From NCBI RefSeq assembly GCF_014489615.1, contig NZ_CP060825.1, positions 2,335,501-2,399,500 on the forward strand: a stretch of 64,000 bases of DNA. The letters are read 5' to 3'. The translations under genes were made by a program, and so were the position numbers. Below are positions 20,056 to 30,786 of the stretch, piece by piece. The notes under the pieces are model-generated. The model was not told where the DNA came from, did not search any database, and saw only the letters and a list, made by a program, of their open reading frames with translations. Origin of the DNA: Streptomyces genisteinicus. GTDB lineage: Bacteria; Actinomycetota; Actinomycetes; Streptomycetales; Streptomycetaceae. How positions within the stretch are numbered: the first letter of the stretch is position 1; the number at the start of each line of letters is the position of its first letter.

Positions 20056-22227
20056 CTAGTCCCTCCGTGCGGGCGCGCCCGCGAGCGTCTGTGCGCCGGC
20101 CGGGTCCGCCGGCTTCGGAGGCACATAGGGCCTGACCTCGGGGGCTTCGATGGAGCCGTCCGGGGAGATCTTGGGCAGGTCCTTCTGGGGTGTGGGCAGC
20201 AGGGCCCGCTTCAGGTCCTGGTTGCCCTGCTCGTCGAGGCCGTACATCGCCTCGTAGATCTTGCGGACCGCGGGACCGGAGGCGCCGGAGCCGGTGCCGC
20301 CCTGGGAGATGGTCATGACGACGGTGTAGTCGTCGGTGTAGGTCGCGAACCACGAGGTGGTCTGCTTGCCGTAGACCTGGGCGGTGCCGGTCTTGGCCCG
20401 CATGGGGATCTTGTCCTGGGGCCAGCCGCCGAACCGCCAGGAGGCGGTGCCGCCGGGGCCGACGACCGAGCGCAGGCCCTTGTCCAGGTCGTTGATGGTC
20501 TTCTTCCCTATCGGCAGCTTGCCGTGGGCCTGGGGCGGGATCTCCTCGACGCGCTTGCCGTCGGGGCTGATGATCGCCTTGCCCAGGGTGGGGTTCCAGA
20601 GGGTGCCGCCGTTGCTGATGGCGGCGTAGGCGGTGGCCATCTGGATGGGGGTGACGAGGATGTCGCCCTGTCCGATGGAGAAGTTGATGCTGTCGTAGGC
20701 GTGGAGCTTGTTGCCTTCGAGGCAGCTCTCGTAGGCGATCTGCTCGACGAAGCTGCCGCCCTTCTTGCCCTCCTTGCACCAGGAGTCCTTGTTGGCCTCC
20801 CAGAACTCCTGCTTCCACTTGCGGTCGGGGATGCGGCCGGTGACCTCGTTGGGGAGGTCGATGCCGGTGCGGGAGCCGAGGCCGAAGTCGTGGGCGGTGC
20901 GGTAGAACCAGTCGTGGGCGTTCTTCTTGGGCTTGGTGCCGCCGTCGCGCTTCCACTCGTCGTGGCCGAGGGCGTAGAAGACGGTGTTGCAGGAGTACTT
21001 CAGGGCTTCGCCGAGGGTGATGGGACCGTGTCCCTGGGACTCGAAGTTGGCGAAGCTGCGGCTGCCGAGGCTGTAGGAGCTGCCGCACTGGTAGCGGTCG
21101 TCGAAGTCGTGGCCGGCCCGGACGGCGGCGCTGGCCGAGACCACCTTGAAGACGGAGCCGGGGGCGGCCTGGCCCTGGATGGCCCGGTTGAGGAGGGGGA
21201 AGTTGGAGTCCTTGCCGGTGAGCTTCGCGTAGTCCTTGCCGGAGATGCCGCCGACCCAGGCGTTGGGGTCGTAGTCGGGCTGGGAGGCCATCGCGACGAC
21301 CCGGCCGGTGCGGGACTCCATCACGACGACGGCTCCGGCGTCGGCCTCGTACTTCCGTCCGGTGATCTTGTCGGTCTCCTGGCGGGCGGCCTTCATCGCC
21401 TTGTGCAGCTCGGATTCGGCGACGGCCTGGACGCGGGCGTCGATGCTGGTGACCAGGTTCGAGCCGGGGACGCCCGCGTCGGACTCCGCCTCGCCCATGA
21501 CCCGGCCGAGCTTGTCGACCTCGTAGGAGGTGACGCCGGCCTTGCCGCGCAGGGCGGCGTCGTAGGTGCGCTCCAGGCCGGAGCGGCCGATCTGGTCGGA
21601 CCGCAGGTAGGGGGAGTCGGTGTCCTTGGCCTTCTGGATCTCGTCGTCGGTGACGGGCGAGAGGTAGCCGAGGACCTGGGAGGTGCGGGCGTCGGCGGGT
21701 GAGGTGTAGCGGCGCACGGCGGCCGGTTCGGCGGTGATGCCGGGGAAGTCCTCGGTGCGTTCGCGGATCTGGAGTGCCTGCTGGGTGGTGGCCTCGTCGG
21801 TGACGGGGATGGGCTGGTACGGGGAGCCGTTCCAGCAGGGCTGCGGGGTCTTGGCGTCGCAGAGGCGCACCTTGTCCATGACGTCCTTCGGCTTCATGCC
21901 GAGCACGCCGGCGAGCCGGGTCAGCACGCCCTTGCCGTCGTCCTTCATCTTCATGAGCTCGGTGCGGGACGCGGAGACGACCAGGCGGGTCTCGTTGTCG
22001 GCGAGCGCCACGCCCCGGGCGTCGAGGATGGAGCCGCGTACGGCGGGTGTGACGACCCGCTGCACGTGGTTGCCGCTGGCCTCGTCGGCGTACTCGTCGC
22101 CGTTGCGGATCTGGAGGTACCAGAGCCGGCCGCCGAGGGTGAGCAGGAGGGAGAAGACGAGGACCTGGATGATGACGAGACGGATCTGGACCCGGGGGGT
22201 CCGTCCGGTCTCCGGAATGTTGCTCAC
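20056..22227 (-). CDS. mrdA: Penicillin-binding protein 2 (class B transpeptidase)
   Basis: 723 aa. A single N-terminal membrane anchor lies at about residues 15-35 (IIQVLVFSLLLTLGGRLWYL), followed by the PBP dimerisation domain and the transpeptidase domain. Active-site motifs: SVFK with nucleophile Ser358, SCN (412-414) and KTGT from Lys612. PBP2 cross-links peptidoglycan outside the membrane and pairs with RodA. It starts 16 bases after mreD and ends 3 bases before rodA, so it belongs to the mreCD-pbp2-rodA unit. Confidence 0.97.
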   Translation of the reverse strand: MSNIPETGRTPRVQIRLVIIQVLVFSLLLTLGGRLWYLQIRNGDEYADEASGNHVQRVVTPAVRGSILDARGVALADNETRLVVSASRTELMKMKDDGKGVLTRLAGVLGMKPKDVMDKVRLCDAKTPQPCWNGSPYQPIPVTDEATTQQALQIRERTEDFPGITAEPAAVRRYTSPADARTSQVLGYLSPVTDDEIQKAKDTDSPYLRSDQIGRSGLERTYDAALRGKAGVTSYEVDKLGRVMGEAESDAGVPGSNLVTSIDARVQAVAESELHKAMKAARQETDKITGRKYEADAGAVVVMESRTGRVVAMASQPDYDPNAWVGGISGKDYAKLTGKDSNFPLLNRAIQGQAAPGSVFKVVSASAAVRAGHDFDDRYQCGSSYSLGSRSFANFESQGHGPITLGEALKYSCNTVFYALGHDEWKRDGGTKPKKNAHDWFYRTAHDFGLGSRTGIDLPNEVTGRIPDRKWKQEFWEANKDSWCKEGKKGGSFVEQIAYESCLEGNKLHAYDSINFSIGQGDILVTPIQMATAYAAISNGGTLWNPTLGKAIISPDGKRVEEIPPQAHGKLPIGKKTINDLDKGLRSVVGPGGTASWRFGGWPQDKIPMRAKTGTAQVYGKQTTSWFATYTDDYTVVMTISQGGTGSGASGPAVRKIYEAMYGLDEQGNQDLKRALLPTPQKDLPKISPDGSIEAPEVRPYVPPKPADPAGAQTLAGAPARRD

Positions 22228-22243
22228 GCTGCTGCCCCCTCGG

Positions 22244-22915
22244 TCACAGTCGCTTGACTCCCTTGATGCGGCCGGCGCGGGCCGCGCGTGTCCGTGCCGC
22301 CTTGATCCGCAGGCCGCTGCGCTGGGCGCCGATCCGCAGGCCGGTGCCGGAGGACAGCCAGCCGGAGGCGACGTCGGTGCCGCCGCTGTTCTGGTTCTCG
22401 GCGAGCGGATCGTTCTCGCTGCGTCTGGCCAGCCACATGATCAGGGGCACGGTGAACGGCGCGAGGATCAGGTCGTACACGGCGGCGGTGAACAGCAGGT
22501 TCCCGAGGCCGACGTGGCGTGCGGCGGTGTCTCCGACGAGGGCGCCGACCCCGGCGTAGAGCAGGGTGGAGCCGATCGCGGCGGCGACGACCACGGCCAT
22601 CGGGCCGGTGGCCGAGCGGAGCTGCTGCCCGTTCTCGGGCTTGACGAGGCCGGCGAGGTAGCCGATGACGCAGAGGACGAGGGCGTAGCGGCCGGCCGCG
22701 TGGTCGGCCGGGGGCGCGATGTCCGCGAGCAGGCCGGCGCCGAAGCCGATGAACGCGCCCGCGACGTGGCCGTAGACCATGGCCAGTCCGAGGACGGTGA
22801 GCAGCATCAGGTCCGGGACGGCGCCGGGCAGCTGGAGGCGGGCGAGGACGGTGACCTGGATGACGAGGGCGACCACGACGAGCGTCGTGGAGAGCAGCAT
22901 CCGGTTGACACGCAT
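22244..22915 (-). CDS. mreD: Rod shape-determining protein MreD
   Basis: 223 aa from ATG 22915 (MRVNRMLLSTT), with AGGAG 11 bases upstream; longer in-frame readings run antisense into mreC and are not coding. About five membrane helices span residues 7-170 (VVVALVIQVTVLARL, MLLTVLGLAMVYGH, YALVLCVIGYLAGLV). The C-terminus is basic and cytoplasmic (GLRIKAARTRAARAGRIKG). MreD bridges MreC and the PBP2/RodA synthase. It is 17 bases downstream of mreC. Confidence 0.93.
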   Translation of the reverse strand: MRVNRMLLSTTLVVVALVIQVTVLARLQLPGAVPDLMLLTVLGLAMVYGHVAGAFIGFGAGLLADIAPPADHAAGRYALVLCVIGYLAGLVKPENGQQLRSATGPMAVVVAAAIGSTLLYAGVGALVGDTAARHVGLGNLLFTAAVYDLILAPFTVPLIMWLARRSENDPLAENQNSGGTDVASGWLSSGTGLRIGAQRSGLRIKAARTRAARAGRIKGVKRL

Positions 22916-22932
22916 GGACGGATCAGCTCCTG

Positions 22933-24015
22933 TTACTCGTCGTTCGGGCCGGCGGTGCCTGTGGGGCCCGGTGGGTCCGCTCCGCGGTCCCGGGCGGTCC
23001 CGGCGTCGTCCGGGGTGTCGGGCTGTCCGTCCTGCTGCTCGCGGATCCGGCCGTCCGTCTGTCCCTGCGGCTGGGTGTCGGCCTGTCCGTCGACGGTGCC
23101 GTCGGCGCCGGGCGTGACGGTCACCGTGACGGTGGGCGTCGGGCGGGGCTTGTCGGGCTTGGGCGGGAGGACGGTGTCCCTGGGGTTGGTGCGCGGAGCC
23201 TGGACGACGACGCCGACGATGTCGAGTGTGCTGAACGCGGCGTAGGGCCGGACGTGGATGTCGCGGGTGAGGTCGCCGCCGGCGGGGTCGACGGCGACGA
23301 CCTCGCCGACCGGGACGCCCGGGACGAACGGCTTGTTGCCCTGGGAGCCGAAGGTGACCAGGCGGTCGCCCTTCTTCACCTTGGCCTTGCCGTTGAGGAG
23401 CTGGACCAGCAGGGGCCGGTCGCCCTGGCCGGTGGCGAAGCCGAGTTCGCTGCTCTTCTCCATGCGGGTGCCGACGGTGAAGTCGGGGTCGCTGGCGAGG
23501 AGCACGGTGGAGGTGCTGGGGCCGACGGTGGTGACGCGGCCGACGAGTCCGTCGCTGTTGATGACGGTCATGTCGCGGGTGATGCCGTCGCCCGCGCCGA
23601 TGTCGATGGTGACGGTCCAGGAGAAGCCCTGGGCGGCTCCTATGGCGATGACCTCGGCGCCCTTGATGCCGTACTGGCCGGCGGCCGCGGTGCGCAGGAG
23701 GCCGTCCAGCTCGCGGAGTCTGCTGCGGTTGCGGTCGTCGCTGCCCAGGCGCTGCTTCAGCTCGGCGTTCTCCCGCTCCAGTTCGCTGATGCGGTCGTGG
23801 CGTTCGCCGGAGTCGCGTACGGCGCCGATGGCGTTGCCGACCGGGTCGACGGCCGCCGCGACCCCGTTCTCGACGGGGCCGAAGACCGTTGCCGCGGCCT
23901 GTCGGGCTCCGTCGACCGGTGACTCCTCGCCGCCGCGGATGTCCACCGTGATCAGTGCGAACGCGATGGCGATCAGCAGCACCAGGAGCAGCCGGCTCTC
24001 TTTCGTGTCCCTCAC
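22933..24015 (-). CDS. mreC: Rod shape-determining protein MreC
   Basis: 360 aa. Short cytoplasmic N-terminus, one membrane helix (residues about 9-26, LLLVLLIAIAFALITVDI), a coiled coil (RISELERENAELKQRL) and the twin beta-barrel periplasmic-type domain (about 100-280). The C-terminal ~80 residues form a Pro/Thr/Gln/Asp-rich tail, longer than in rod-shaped model species. MreC links MreB to the wall synthases. The 153-base gap after mreB contains a hairpin, so mreCD-pbp2-rodA may depend on read-through from mreB. Confidence 0.95.
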   Translation of the reverse strand: MRDTKESRLLLVLLIAIAFALITVDIRGGEESPVDGARQAAATVFGPVENGVAAAVDPVGNAIGAVRDSGERHDRISELERENAELKQRLGSDDRNRSRLRELDGLLRTAAAGQYGIKGAEVIAIGAAQGFSWTVTIDIGAGDGITRDMTVINSDGLVGRVTTVGPSTSTVLLASDPDFTVGTRMEKSSELGFATGQGDRPLLVQLLNGKAKVKKGDRLVTFGSQGNKPFVPGVPVGEVVAVDPAGGDLTRDIHVRPYAAFSTLDIVGVVVQAPRTNPRDTVLPPKPDKPRPTPTVTVTVTPGADGTVDGQADTQPQGQTDGRIREQQDGQPDTPDDAGTARDRGADPPGPTGTAGPNDE

Positions 24016-24134
24016 GTGCGGCGGCCGTGCCTTCCTCGTCGGAATGGTGGTGTTCGTTTGTGGAACGGTCCTGCTGCCGTGGCGGAGACGGGAGAACCCT
24101 CTTCCGAGGTCGTTCGCACCCCCCGTACGGCGGA

Positions 24135-24164
24135 TCGGCGGCCCGGCGGGATGCGGGCCGCCGA
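24135..24164 (-). terminator. Hairpin between mreB and mreC (partial terminator)
   Basis: An 11-bp perfect stem (24135-24145 with 24154-24164) with an 8-base loop begins 5 bases after the mreB stop at 24169. It would end most mreB transcripts while letting some continue into mreC. Confidence 0.7.
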
Positions 24165-24168
24165 CTGC

Positions 24169-25200
<1,032 letters not shown>

Positions 25201-25496
25201 GAGGATGCGTCTGGCCTTCCCAAATCGAGCGTTGATGGCTTATCAGGATGGCGAGGTGGGTGCTGTGGCGTGGAGGCTTACATCGTAGTGCCGTCCACCT
25301 GGATACGGCGCGCTGGTCCACCTCTGTATGTGGTGACGATGCGTCGGGGCGATGCGTTCCCGCAATCCCCCGGGCTATACCGAAGGGCGACCGAAATTCC
25401 TTCGGTCGCCCCAGGTCACCGACGCCGCCGAACTGATGACACGTCAGCGAAAGCCCCCGGCCGGAGCCTCATTGCCTCCCTTTTCGGGAGAAGCGG
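25201..25496. promoter_or_regulatory. mreB upstream region with ndk terminator
   Basis: 296 bases between the ndk stop and the mreB start, both on the minus strand. It is AT-richer than its surroundings at 25200-25300, as expected for mreB promoters. A hairpin at 25385-25411 (11-bp stem, loop attcc) probably ends the ndk transcript. Confidence 0.5.
25385..25411 (-). terminator. Terminator downstream of ndk
   Basis: Perfect 11-bp stem (25385-25395 with 25401-25411) and 5-base loop, about 86 bases after the ndk stop on the minus strand. Confidence 0.7.
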
Positions 25497-25907
25497 TCAG
25501 ACTGCCGGGAAGAAGATCTTCATCTCCCGAATGGCGGACTCCTCGGAGTCCGAGGCGTGGATCAGATTCTCGCGGACGATGGTTCCGAAGTCCCCGCGAA
25601 TGGAGCCGGGAGCCGCCTCGATCGGGTCGGTCGGACCCGCCAGCCGGCGTACACCCTCGATGACGCGTTCGCCCTCGACGACCATGGCGACGACCGGGCC
25701 GGAGGCCATGAAGGCGACCAGCGGCTCGTAGAACGGCTTGCCCTGGTGCTCGCCGTAGTGGGCCTCCAGGGTCTCCTGGTCCAGGGTGCGCAGTTCCAGA
25801 GCGCTGATGGTCCAGCCGGCCTTGGACTCGATGCGGCCGATGATCTCCCCGATCAGTCCCCGGCGTACGGCGTCGGGCTTGAGCAGGACGAGCGTGCGCT
25901 GGCTCAC
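25497..25907 (-). CDS. ndk: Nucleoside diphosphate kinase
   Basis: 136 aa from GTG 25907 ((M)SQRTLVLLKPDAVRRG), preceded by a perfect AAGGAG; the in-frame ATG at 25949 adds an atypical leader. NDK moves the gamma phosphate between NTPs and NDPs through a phosphohistidine. The active-site His lies in NLIHASDSEESA near residue 115. The length is normal for a hexameric NDK. It follows the DUF4233 gene by about 93 bases. Confidence 0.98.
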   Translation of the reverse strand: MSQRTLVLLKPDAVRRGLIGEIIGRIESKAGWTISALELRTLDQETLEAHYGEHQGKPFYEPLVAFMASGPVVAMVVEGERVIEGVRRLAGPTDPIEAAPGSIRGDFGTIVRENLIHASDSEESAIREMKIFFPAV

Positions 25908-26000
25908 GGTGCGGGCTCCTTCATGTGCGGGTCTGGGGTCTGCCGCCACACGTCCGGGCGGCAGGCACCCACGAGGCTACCCTGCGCGCCCCGTCACCGG

Positions 26001-26354
26001 TTACGCAGCGTCAGGCCCTGCCGATGCCTGGGCCGCCCAGCGCGCCTTCGCCTCGTCGATCTTCCGGCCGTAGTGGACCGACGCCCACCACAGTCCGGCG
26101 AACACCACCCCGAGGAAGAACATGGCCGGGACGACGAAGCCGCCGACGATCAGCGCGACCTGGAGCACCCAGCCGAGCTGGATGCCGCCCGGACGGGTGA
26201 TCATGCCGCACAGCAGCAGGGACATCAGCATCGCGATGCCGCAGACCGTCCAGACCGCGGCCATCGAGGCCCCGTCCGCCTTCATGGCCACCAGACCGGC
26301 GAAGCCGATCACGAAGAACTCGCCGATCAGGGTGGAAGCACAGAGCGTACGCAT
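26001..26354 (-). CDS. DUF4233 membrane protein
   Basis: 117 aa with four predicted membrane helices (residues about 5-22, 30-50, 60-78 and 80-97) and a basic C-terminal tail (HYGRKIDEAKARW). This family is typically found directly after folC in actinobacteria, as here (6-base gap). Function unknown; an accessory membrane role linked to folate or nucleotide supply is only inferred from position. Confidence 0.9.
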   Translation of the reverse strand: MRTLCASTLIGEFFVIGFAGLVAMKADGASMAAVWTVCGIAMLMSLLLCGMITRPGGIQLGWVLQVALIVGGFVVPAMFFLGVVFAGLWWASVHYGRKIDEAKARWAAQASAGPDAA

Positions 26355-26360
26355 GAGGTG

Positions 26361-27884
26361 TCAGGCCCTTCCCAGGAGCAGCCGGGCCTCGCCGACCGTG
26401 ATCACGGAGCCGGTCACCAGGACGCCCGCGCCGGCGAACTCCGACTCCTCCTCGGCGAGGGTGATCGCCGTCTCCAGAGCGTCGTCCAGGCGCGGCTCCA
26501 CGACGACCCGGTCGTCGCCGAAGACCTCGACGGCGATCGCGGCGAGCTCGTCGGCGTCCATGGCCCGGTGGCTGGAGTTCCGGGTGACCACGATCTCGGC
26601 GAAGACCGGCTCGAAGGCTTCCAGCAGTCCCTTGACGTCCTTGTCGGCGCTGGTGCCGACGACGCCGATGAGGCGCGAGAAACCGAACGACTCGGTGATG
26701 CCGTCGGCGGTCGCCCGCGCTCCCGCCGGGTTGTGCGCGGCGTCCAGCACGACGGTGGGGCTGCGGCGGACGACCTCCAGCCGGCCGGGGGACGCCACGG
26801 AGGCGAAGGCCCGGCGGACGGTGTCGAGGTCCAGCAGTCCCTGCTGCTCGGCGCCGACGCCGAAGAACGCCTCCACGGCCGCCAGCGCGACCGCGGCGTT
26901 GTGCGCCTGGTGGGCGCCGTACAGCGGGAGGAAGACCTGCTCGTACTCGCCGCCCAGGCCGCGCAGCGTCAGGAGCTGGCCGCCGACGGCCACCTCGCGG
27001 GAGACGATGCCGAACTCCAGGCCCTCACGGGCGACCGTCGCGTCGGTCTCGACCGCCTTCTTCAGCAGCACCTGTGCGGCGTCCACCGGCTGCTGGGCCA
27101 GCACGACCGTCGCGCCCTGCTTGATGATGCCGGCCTTCTCCGCCGCGATCTCGGCGGGTGTGGAGCCGAGGCGGTCGGTGTGGTCCAGGTCGATCGGGGT
27201 GACGACCGCCACCGACCCGTCGATCACGTTGGTCGCGTCCCAGCTGCCGCCCATGCCGACCTCGACCACGGCGACGTCCACGGGCGCGTCGGCGAAGGCC
27301 GCGTACGCCATGCCGGTCAGCACCTCGAAGAAGGAGAGGCGGTAGTCCTGGCTCCCGTCGACCATCTCCACGTAGGGCGCGATGTCGCGGAAGGTCTCGA
27401 TGAAGCGCTCGGGGGCGATCGGCGCCCCGTCGAGGCTGATGCGCTCGGTGATCGACTGCACATGGGGCGAGGTGTACCGGCCGGTGCGCAGCTCGAAGGC
27501 GGCCAGCAGCGACTCGATCATGCGGGCCGTGGACGTCTTGCCGTTGGTCCCGGTGATGTGGATCGAGGGGTAGGCGCGCTGCGGTTCGCCGAGCACGTCC
27601 ATCAGGGCGGAGATCCGGGAGACCGAGGGCTCCAGCTTGGTCTCGCCCCAGCGGGTGGCGAGATCGGCCTCGACCTCGCGGAGCGCCTTGTCGGTCTCCG
27701 GGTCGGCGGGCCGGGCGGGCACCTGTTCGCTCTGCGGGACGCCGGCCTGGGTGCGCAGGGTGCGGCTGCCGGCCTCGATCACCGCCAGATCGGGATCGCG
27801 CTGGGTCTCCTCGCCGACGATCGCGTCGAAGAGATCGTCGGATCCGGAGTCGTCGGGACGGTCGGAAGGGCGGGGCTCACTCAC
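26361..27884 (-). CDS. folC: Folylpolyglutamate synthase / dihydrofolate synthase
   Basis: 507 aa from GTG 27884 ((M)SEPRPSDRPDDSG); a GTG or ATG further up adds 14 atypical residues. The Mur-ligase-type ATP site TGTNGKTSTARM lies at about residue 150, with the further motifs GRYTSPHV, EVGMGGSWDATN and LDAAHNPAG. It adds glutamate to dihydropteroate and to folates, retaining them in the cell. An N-terminal ~80-residue extension rich in Asp/Glu/Pro precedes the catalytic part. The upstream valS ends in a strong terminator, so folC should have its own promoter in 27885-27947. Confidence 0.96.
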   Translation of the reverse strand: MSEPRPSDRPDDSGSDDLFDAIVGEETQRDPDLAVIEAGSRTLRTQAGVPQSEQVPARPADPETDKALREVEADLATRWGETKLEPSVSRISALMDVLGEPQRAYPSIHITGTNGKTSTARMIESLLAAFELRTGRYTSPHVQSITERISLDGAPIAPERFIETFRDIAPYVEMVDGSQDYRLSFFEVLTGMAYAAFADAPVDVAVVEVGMGGSWDATNVIDGSVAVVTPIDLDHTDRLGSTPAEIAAEKAGIIKQGATVVLAQQPVDAAQVLLKKAVETDATVAREGLEFGIVSREVAVGGQLLTLRGLGGEYEQVFLPLYGAHQAHNAAVALAAVEAFFGVGAEQQGLLDLDTVRRAFASVASPGRLEVVRRSPTVVLDAAHNPAGARATADGITESFGFSRLIGVVGTSADKDVKGLLEAFEPVFAEIVVTRNSSHRAMDADELAAIAVEVFGDDRVVVEPRLDDALETAITLAEEESEFAGAGVLVTGSVITVGEARLLLGRA

Positions 27885-27947
27885 CCGGCCAGTGTACGGA
27901 GGACCGGGGACGGCCTGTGCAGGCACCGGGTGCCGGGGCCCGCAGCG

Positions 27948-27991
27948 CGCCGCGGCCCCCGCCCCCGGGAAGGGGGGCGGGGGCCGCGGCG
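27948..27991 (-). terminator. Terminator downstream of valS
   Basis: A 19-bp GC-only stem (27948-27966 with 27973-27991) and 6-base loop, 10 bases after the valS stop at 28001 on the minus strand. Confidence 0.85.
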
Positions 27992-28000
27992 GTGGCGGGG

Positions 28001-30649
28001 TCAGGCCTGCGGCAGGGCCGCGAGCTGGCCGGTGATGCGGGCGATCTCGGCCTCGGCCGTCGCCAGGCGGGTGCGGATCTTCTCCACGACCTGGTCGGGC
28101 GCCTTGGCCAGGAAGGCCTCGTTGCCCAGCTTGGCGTTGGCCTGGGCGACCTCCTTCTCGGCCGCGCCGAGGTCCTTGGTCAGGCGCTTGCGCTCGGCCG
28201 GGACGTCGATCGTGCCGGAGAGGTCCAGGGCGACCGTGGCCCCGGCGACCGGCAGGGAGGCGGTGGCGTGGAAGCCCTCGCCCTCCGGCTGGAGGCGCAG
28301 CAGCTGGCGGATGGCCGCCTCGTGGGGCGCCAGGGCGGTGCCGTCCAGGGAGAGCCGGGCCGGGACCTTCTGGCCGGGCTGGAGGCCCTGGTCGCTGCGG
28401 AAGCGGCGGACCTCGGTGACGACCTGCTGGACGAGGGCGATCTCCCGCTCGGCGGCCTCGTCGCGGAAGCCGCCCGGCGCGTCAGCGCCAGGAACCTGCA
28501 CAGTGGCGGGCCAGTCGGCGATCACCAGCGACTCGCCACCGGTCAGCGTCGTCCACAGGGTGTCGGTGACGAACGGGACGACGGGGTGCAGCAGGCGCAG
28601 CATCACGTCGAGGACCTCGCCGAGGACCCGGCCGGAGACCCGTGCCTGCTCGCCGCCGGCGAAGAACGTCGTCTTGGAGAGCTCGACGTACCAGTCGAAG
28701 ACCTCGTCCCAGGCGAAGTGGAACAGGGACTCGGAGAGCTTGGCGAACTGGTAGTCCTCGTAGAAGGCGTCGACCTCGGCGACCGTCTTGTTCAGGCGCG
28801 ACAGGATCCACCGGTCGGTGGACGACATCTCCTCGGGCGAGGGCAGCGGGCCCTCGACCGTGGCGCCGTTCATCAGCGCGAAGCGGGTGGCGTTCCAGAT
28901 CTTGTTCGCGAAGTTGCGCGAGCCCTGGACCCAGTCCTCGCCGATCGGGACGTCGACGCCCGGGTTGGCGCCGCGGGCCAGGGTGAAGCGCAGGGCGTCG
29001 GAGCCGTACTTGTCCATCCAGTCCAGCGGGTTGACCGCGTTGCCGAAGGACTTGGACATCTTCTTGCCGAACTGGTCGCGGACCATGCCGTGGAGGGCGA
29101 TGGTGTGGAACGGCGGGGTGCCGTCCATGGCGTAGAGGCCGAACATCATCATCCGGGCGACCCAGAAGAAGAGGATGTCGTAGCCGGTGACCAGGACGGA
29201 GTTCGGGTAGAACTTCGCGAGGCTCTCGGTCTGTTCGGGCCAGCCGAGGGTGGAGAACGGCCACAGGCCCGAGGAGAACCAGGTGTCCAGGACGTCGGTC
29301 TCCTGGTGCCAGCCCTCGCCGGTGGGCGGCTCCTCGTCGGGGCCGACGCAGACGACCTCGCCCGCCGGGCCGTACCAGACGGGGATGCGGTGGCCCCACC
29401 AGAGCTGGCGCGAGATGCACCAGTCGTGGAGGTTGTCGACCCAGTCGAAGTACCGCTTCTCCATCTCCTGCGGGTGGATCTTCACCCGGCCGTCGCGGAC
29501 GGCGTCGCCGGCCGCCTTCGCCAGCGGGGCGACCTTGACCCACCACTGCAGCGACAGCCGCGGCTCGATGGTGGTCTTGCAGCGCGAGCAGTGGCCCACC
29601 GAGTGGGTGTACGGGCGCTTCTCGGCGACGATGCGGCCCTCGGCGCGCAGCGCGGCGACGATGGCGCTGCGCGCCTCCAGCCGGTCCAGCCCCTCGAAGG
29701 GGCCGGGGACGGTGATGACGGCGCGCTCGTCCATGACGGCGAGCGACGGGAGGTCGTGCCGCTGACCGATCTCGAAGTCGTTCGGGTCGTGGGCGGGCGT
29801 CACCTTGACGGCGCCGGTGCCGAACTCCGGGTCGACGTGGGTGTCCGCGACGACCGGGATGGAGCGGTCGGTGAGCGGCAGCTTGATCTGCCGGCCGATC
29901 AGGTGCCGGTAGCGCTCGTCGTCGGGGTGGACCGCGACGGCGGTGTCGCCGAGCATCGTCTCGGCGCGGGTGGTGGCGACGACGATGGTGTCCTCGCCGT
30001 CCCCGTACGTCATGGAGACGAGCTCGCCGTCGTCGTCCTGGTACTCGACCTCGATGTCGGAGATCGCGGTCAGACAGCGCGGGCACCAGTTGATGATGCG
30101 CTCGGCGCGGTAGATCAGCTCGTCCTCGTAGAGGCGCTTGAAGATCGTCTGGACGGCCTGCGACAGGCCCTCGTCCATGGTGAACCGCTCGCGGGACCAG
30201 GCGACGCCGTCGCCGAGACGGCGCATCTGGCCGGAGATCTGACCGCCGGACTCGCCCTTCCACTGCCAGACGCGCTCGATGAACGCCTCACGGCCGAGGT
30301 CGTGACGGGACTTGCCCTCCTTGGCGAGTTCGCGCTCGACGACGTTCTGGGTGGCGATGCCGGCGTGGTCCATGCCGGGCTGCCACAGCGTCTCGTACCC
30401 CTGCATCCGCTTGCGGCGGGTGAGGGCGTCGATGAGCGTGTGCTCGAAGGCGTGGCCCAGGTGGAGGCTTCCGGTGACGTTCGGCGGGGGGATGACGACG
30501 GTGAACGGCGGCTTGTCGCTCTTGGCGTCGGCCTCGAAGTAACCCCGCTCCACCCAGCGCTCGTACAGCGCCCCCTCTACGTCGGCCGGCGCGTACTGGG
30601 TCGGCAGTTCGGAGGTGGGCGCTGCGGGCTGCGATGAGTTCTCGGTCAC
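28001..30649 (-). CDS. valS: Valyl-tRNA synthetase
   Basis: 882 aa, the usual bacterial length. Class I motifs: HLGH (within [18 protein letters not shown], residues about 50-70) and KKMSKSFGN near residue 540. The editing CP1 domain sits between them, with Cys pairs of a zinc ribbon (CPRC, CSRC). The anticodon-binding domain and the C-terminal coiled-coil arm ([16 protein letters not shown]) follow. It charges tRNA-Val and hydrolyses mischarged threonine. Standing alone with its own terminator, it appears monocistronic. Confidence 0.98.
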   Translation of the reverse strand: MTENSSQPAAPTSELPTQYAPADVEGALYERWVERGYFEADAKSDKPPFTVVIPPPNVTGSLHLGHAFEHTLIDALTRRKRMQGYETLWQPGMDHAGIATQNVVERELAKEGKSRHDLGREAFIERVWQWKGESGGQISGQMRRLGDGVAWSRERFTMDEGLSQAVQTIFKRLYEDELIYRAERIINWCPRCLTAISDIEVEYQDDDGELVSMTYGDGEDTIVVATTRAETMLGDTAVAVHPDDERYRHLIGRQIKLPLTDRSIPVVADTHVDPEFGTGAVKVTPAHDPNDFEIGQRHDLPSLAVMDERAVITVPGPFEGLDRLEARSAIVAALRAEGRIVAEKRPYTHSVGHCSRCKTTIEPRLSLQWWVKVAPLAKAAGDAVRDGRVKIHPQEMEKRYFDWVDNLHDWCISRQLWWGHRIPVWYGPAGEVVCVGPDEEPPTGEGWHQETDVLDTWFSSGLWPFSTLGWPEQTESLAKFYPNSVLVTGYDILFFWVARMMMFGLYAMDGTPPFHTIALHGMVRDQFGKKMSKSFGNAVNPLDWMDKYGSDALRFTLARGANPGVDVPIGEDWVQGSRNFANKIWNATRFALMNGATVEGPLPSPEEMSSTDRWILSRLNKTVAEVDAFYEDYQFAKLSESLFHFAWDEVFDWYVELSKTTFFAGGEQARVSGRVLGEVLDVMLRLLHPVVPFVTDTLWTTLTGGESLVIADWPATVQVPGADAPGGFRDEAAEREIALVQQVVTEVRRFRSDQGLQPGQKVPARLSLDGTALAPHEAAIRQLLRLQPEGEGFHATASLPVAGATVALDLSGTIDVPAERKRLTKDLGAAEKEVAQANAKLGNEAFLAKAPDQVVEKIRTRLATAEAEIARITGQLAALPQA

Positions 30650-30786
30650 GGGCCCAGTTTAGGGGTGTCACGGGGTGGTGCTGAAACGCGATTCTTCCGT
30701 AACGGTCCGACCCCGGGCGACCCGGCTGTCGGCTCCTTGCGTCAGGATGTCCGCAACACATAGGCATCACGAGGGGGAAACCCGTA

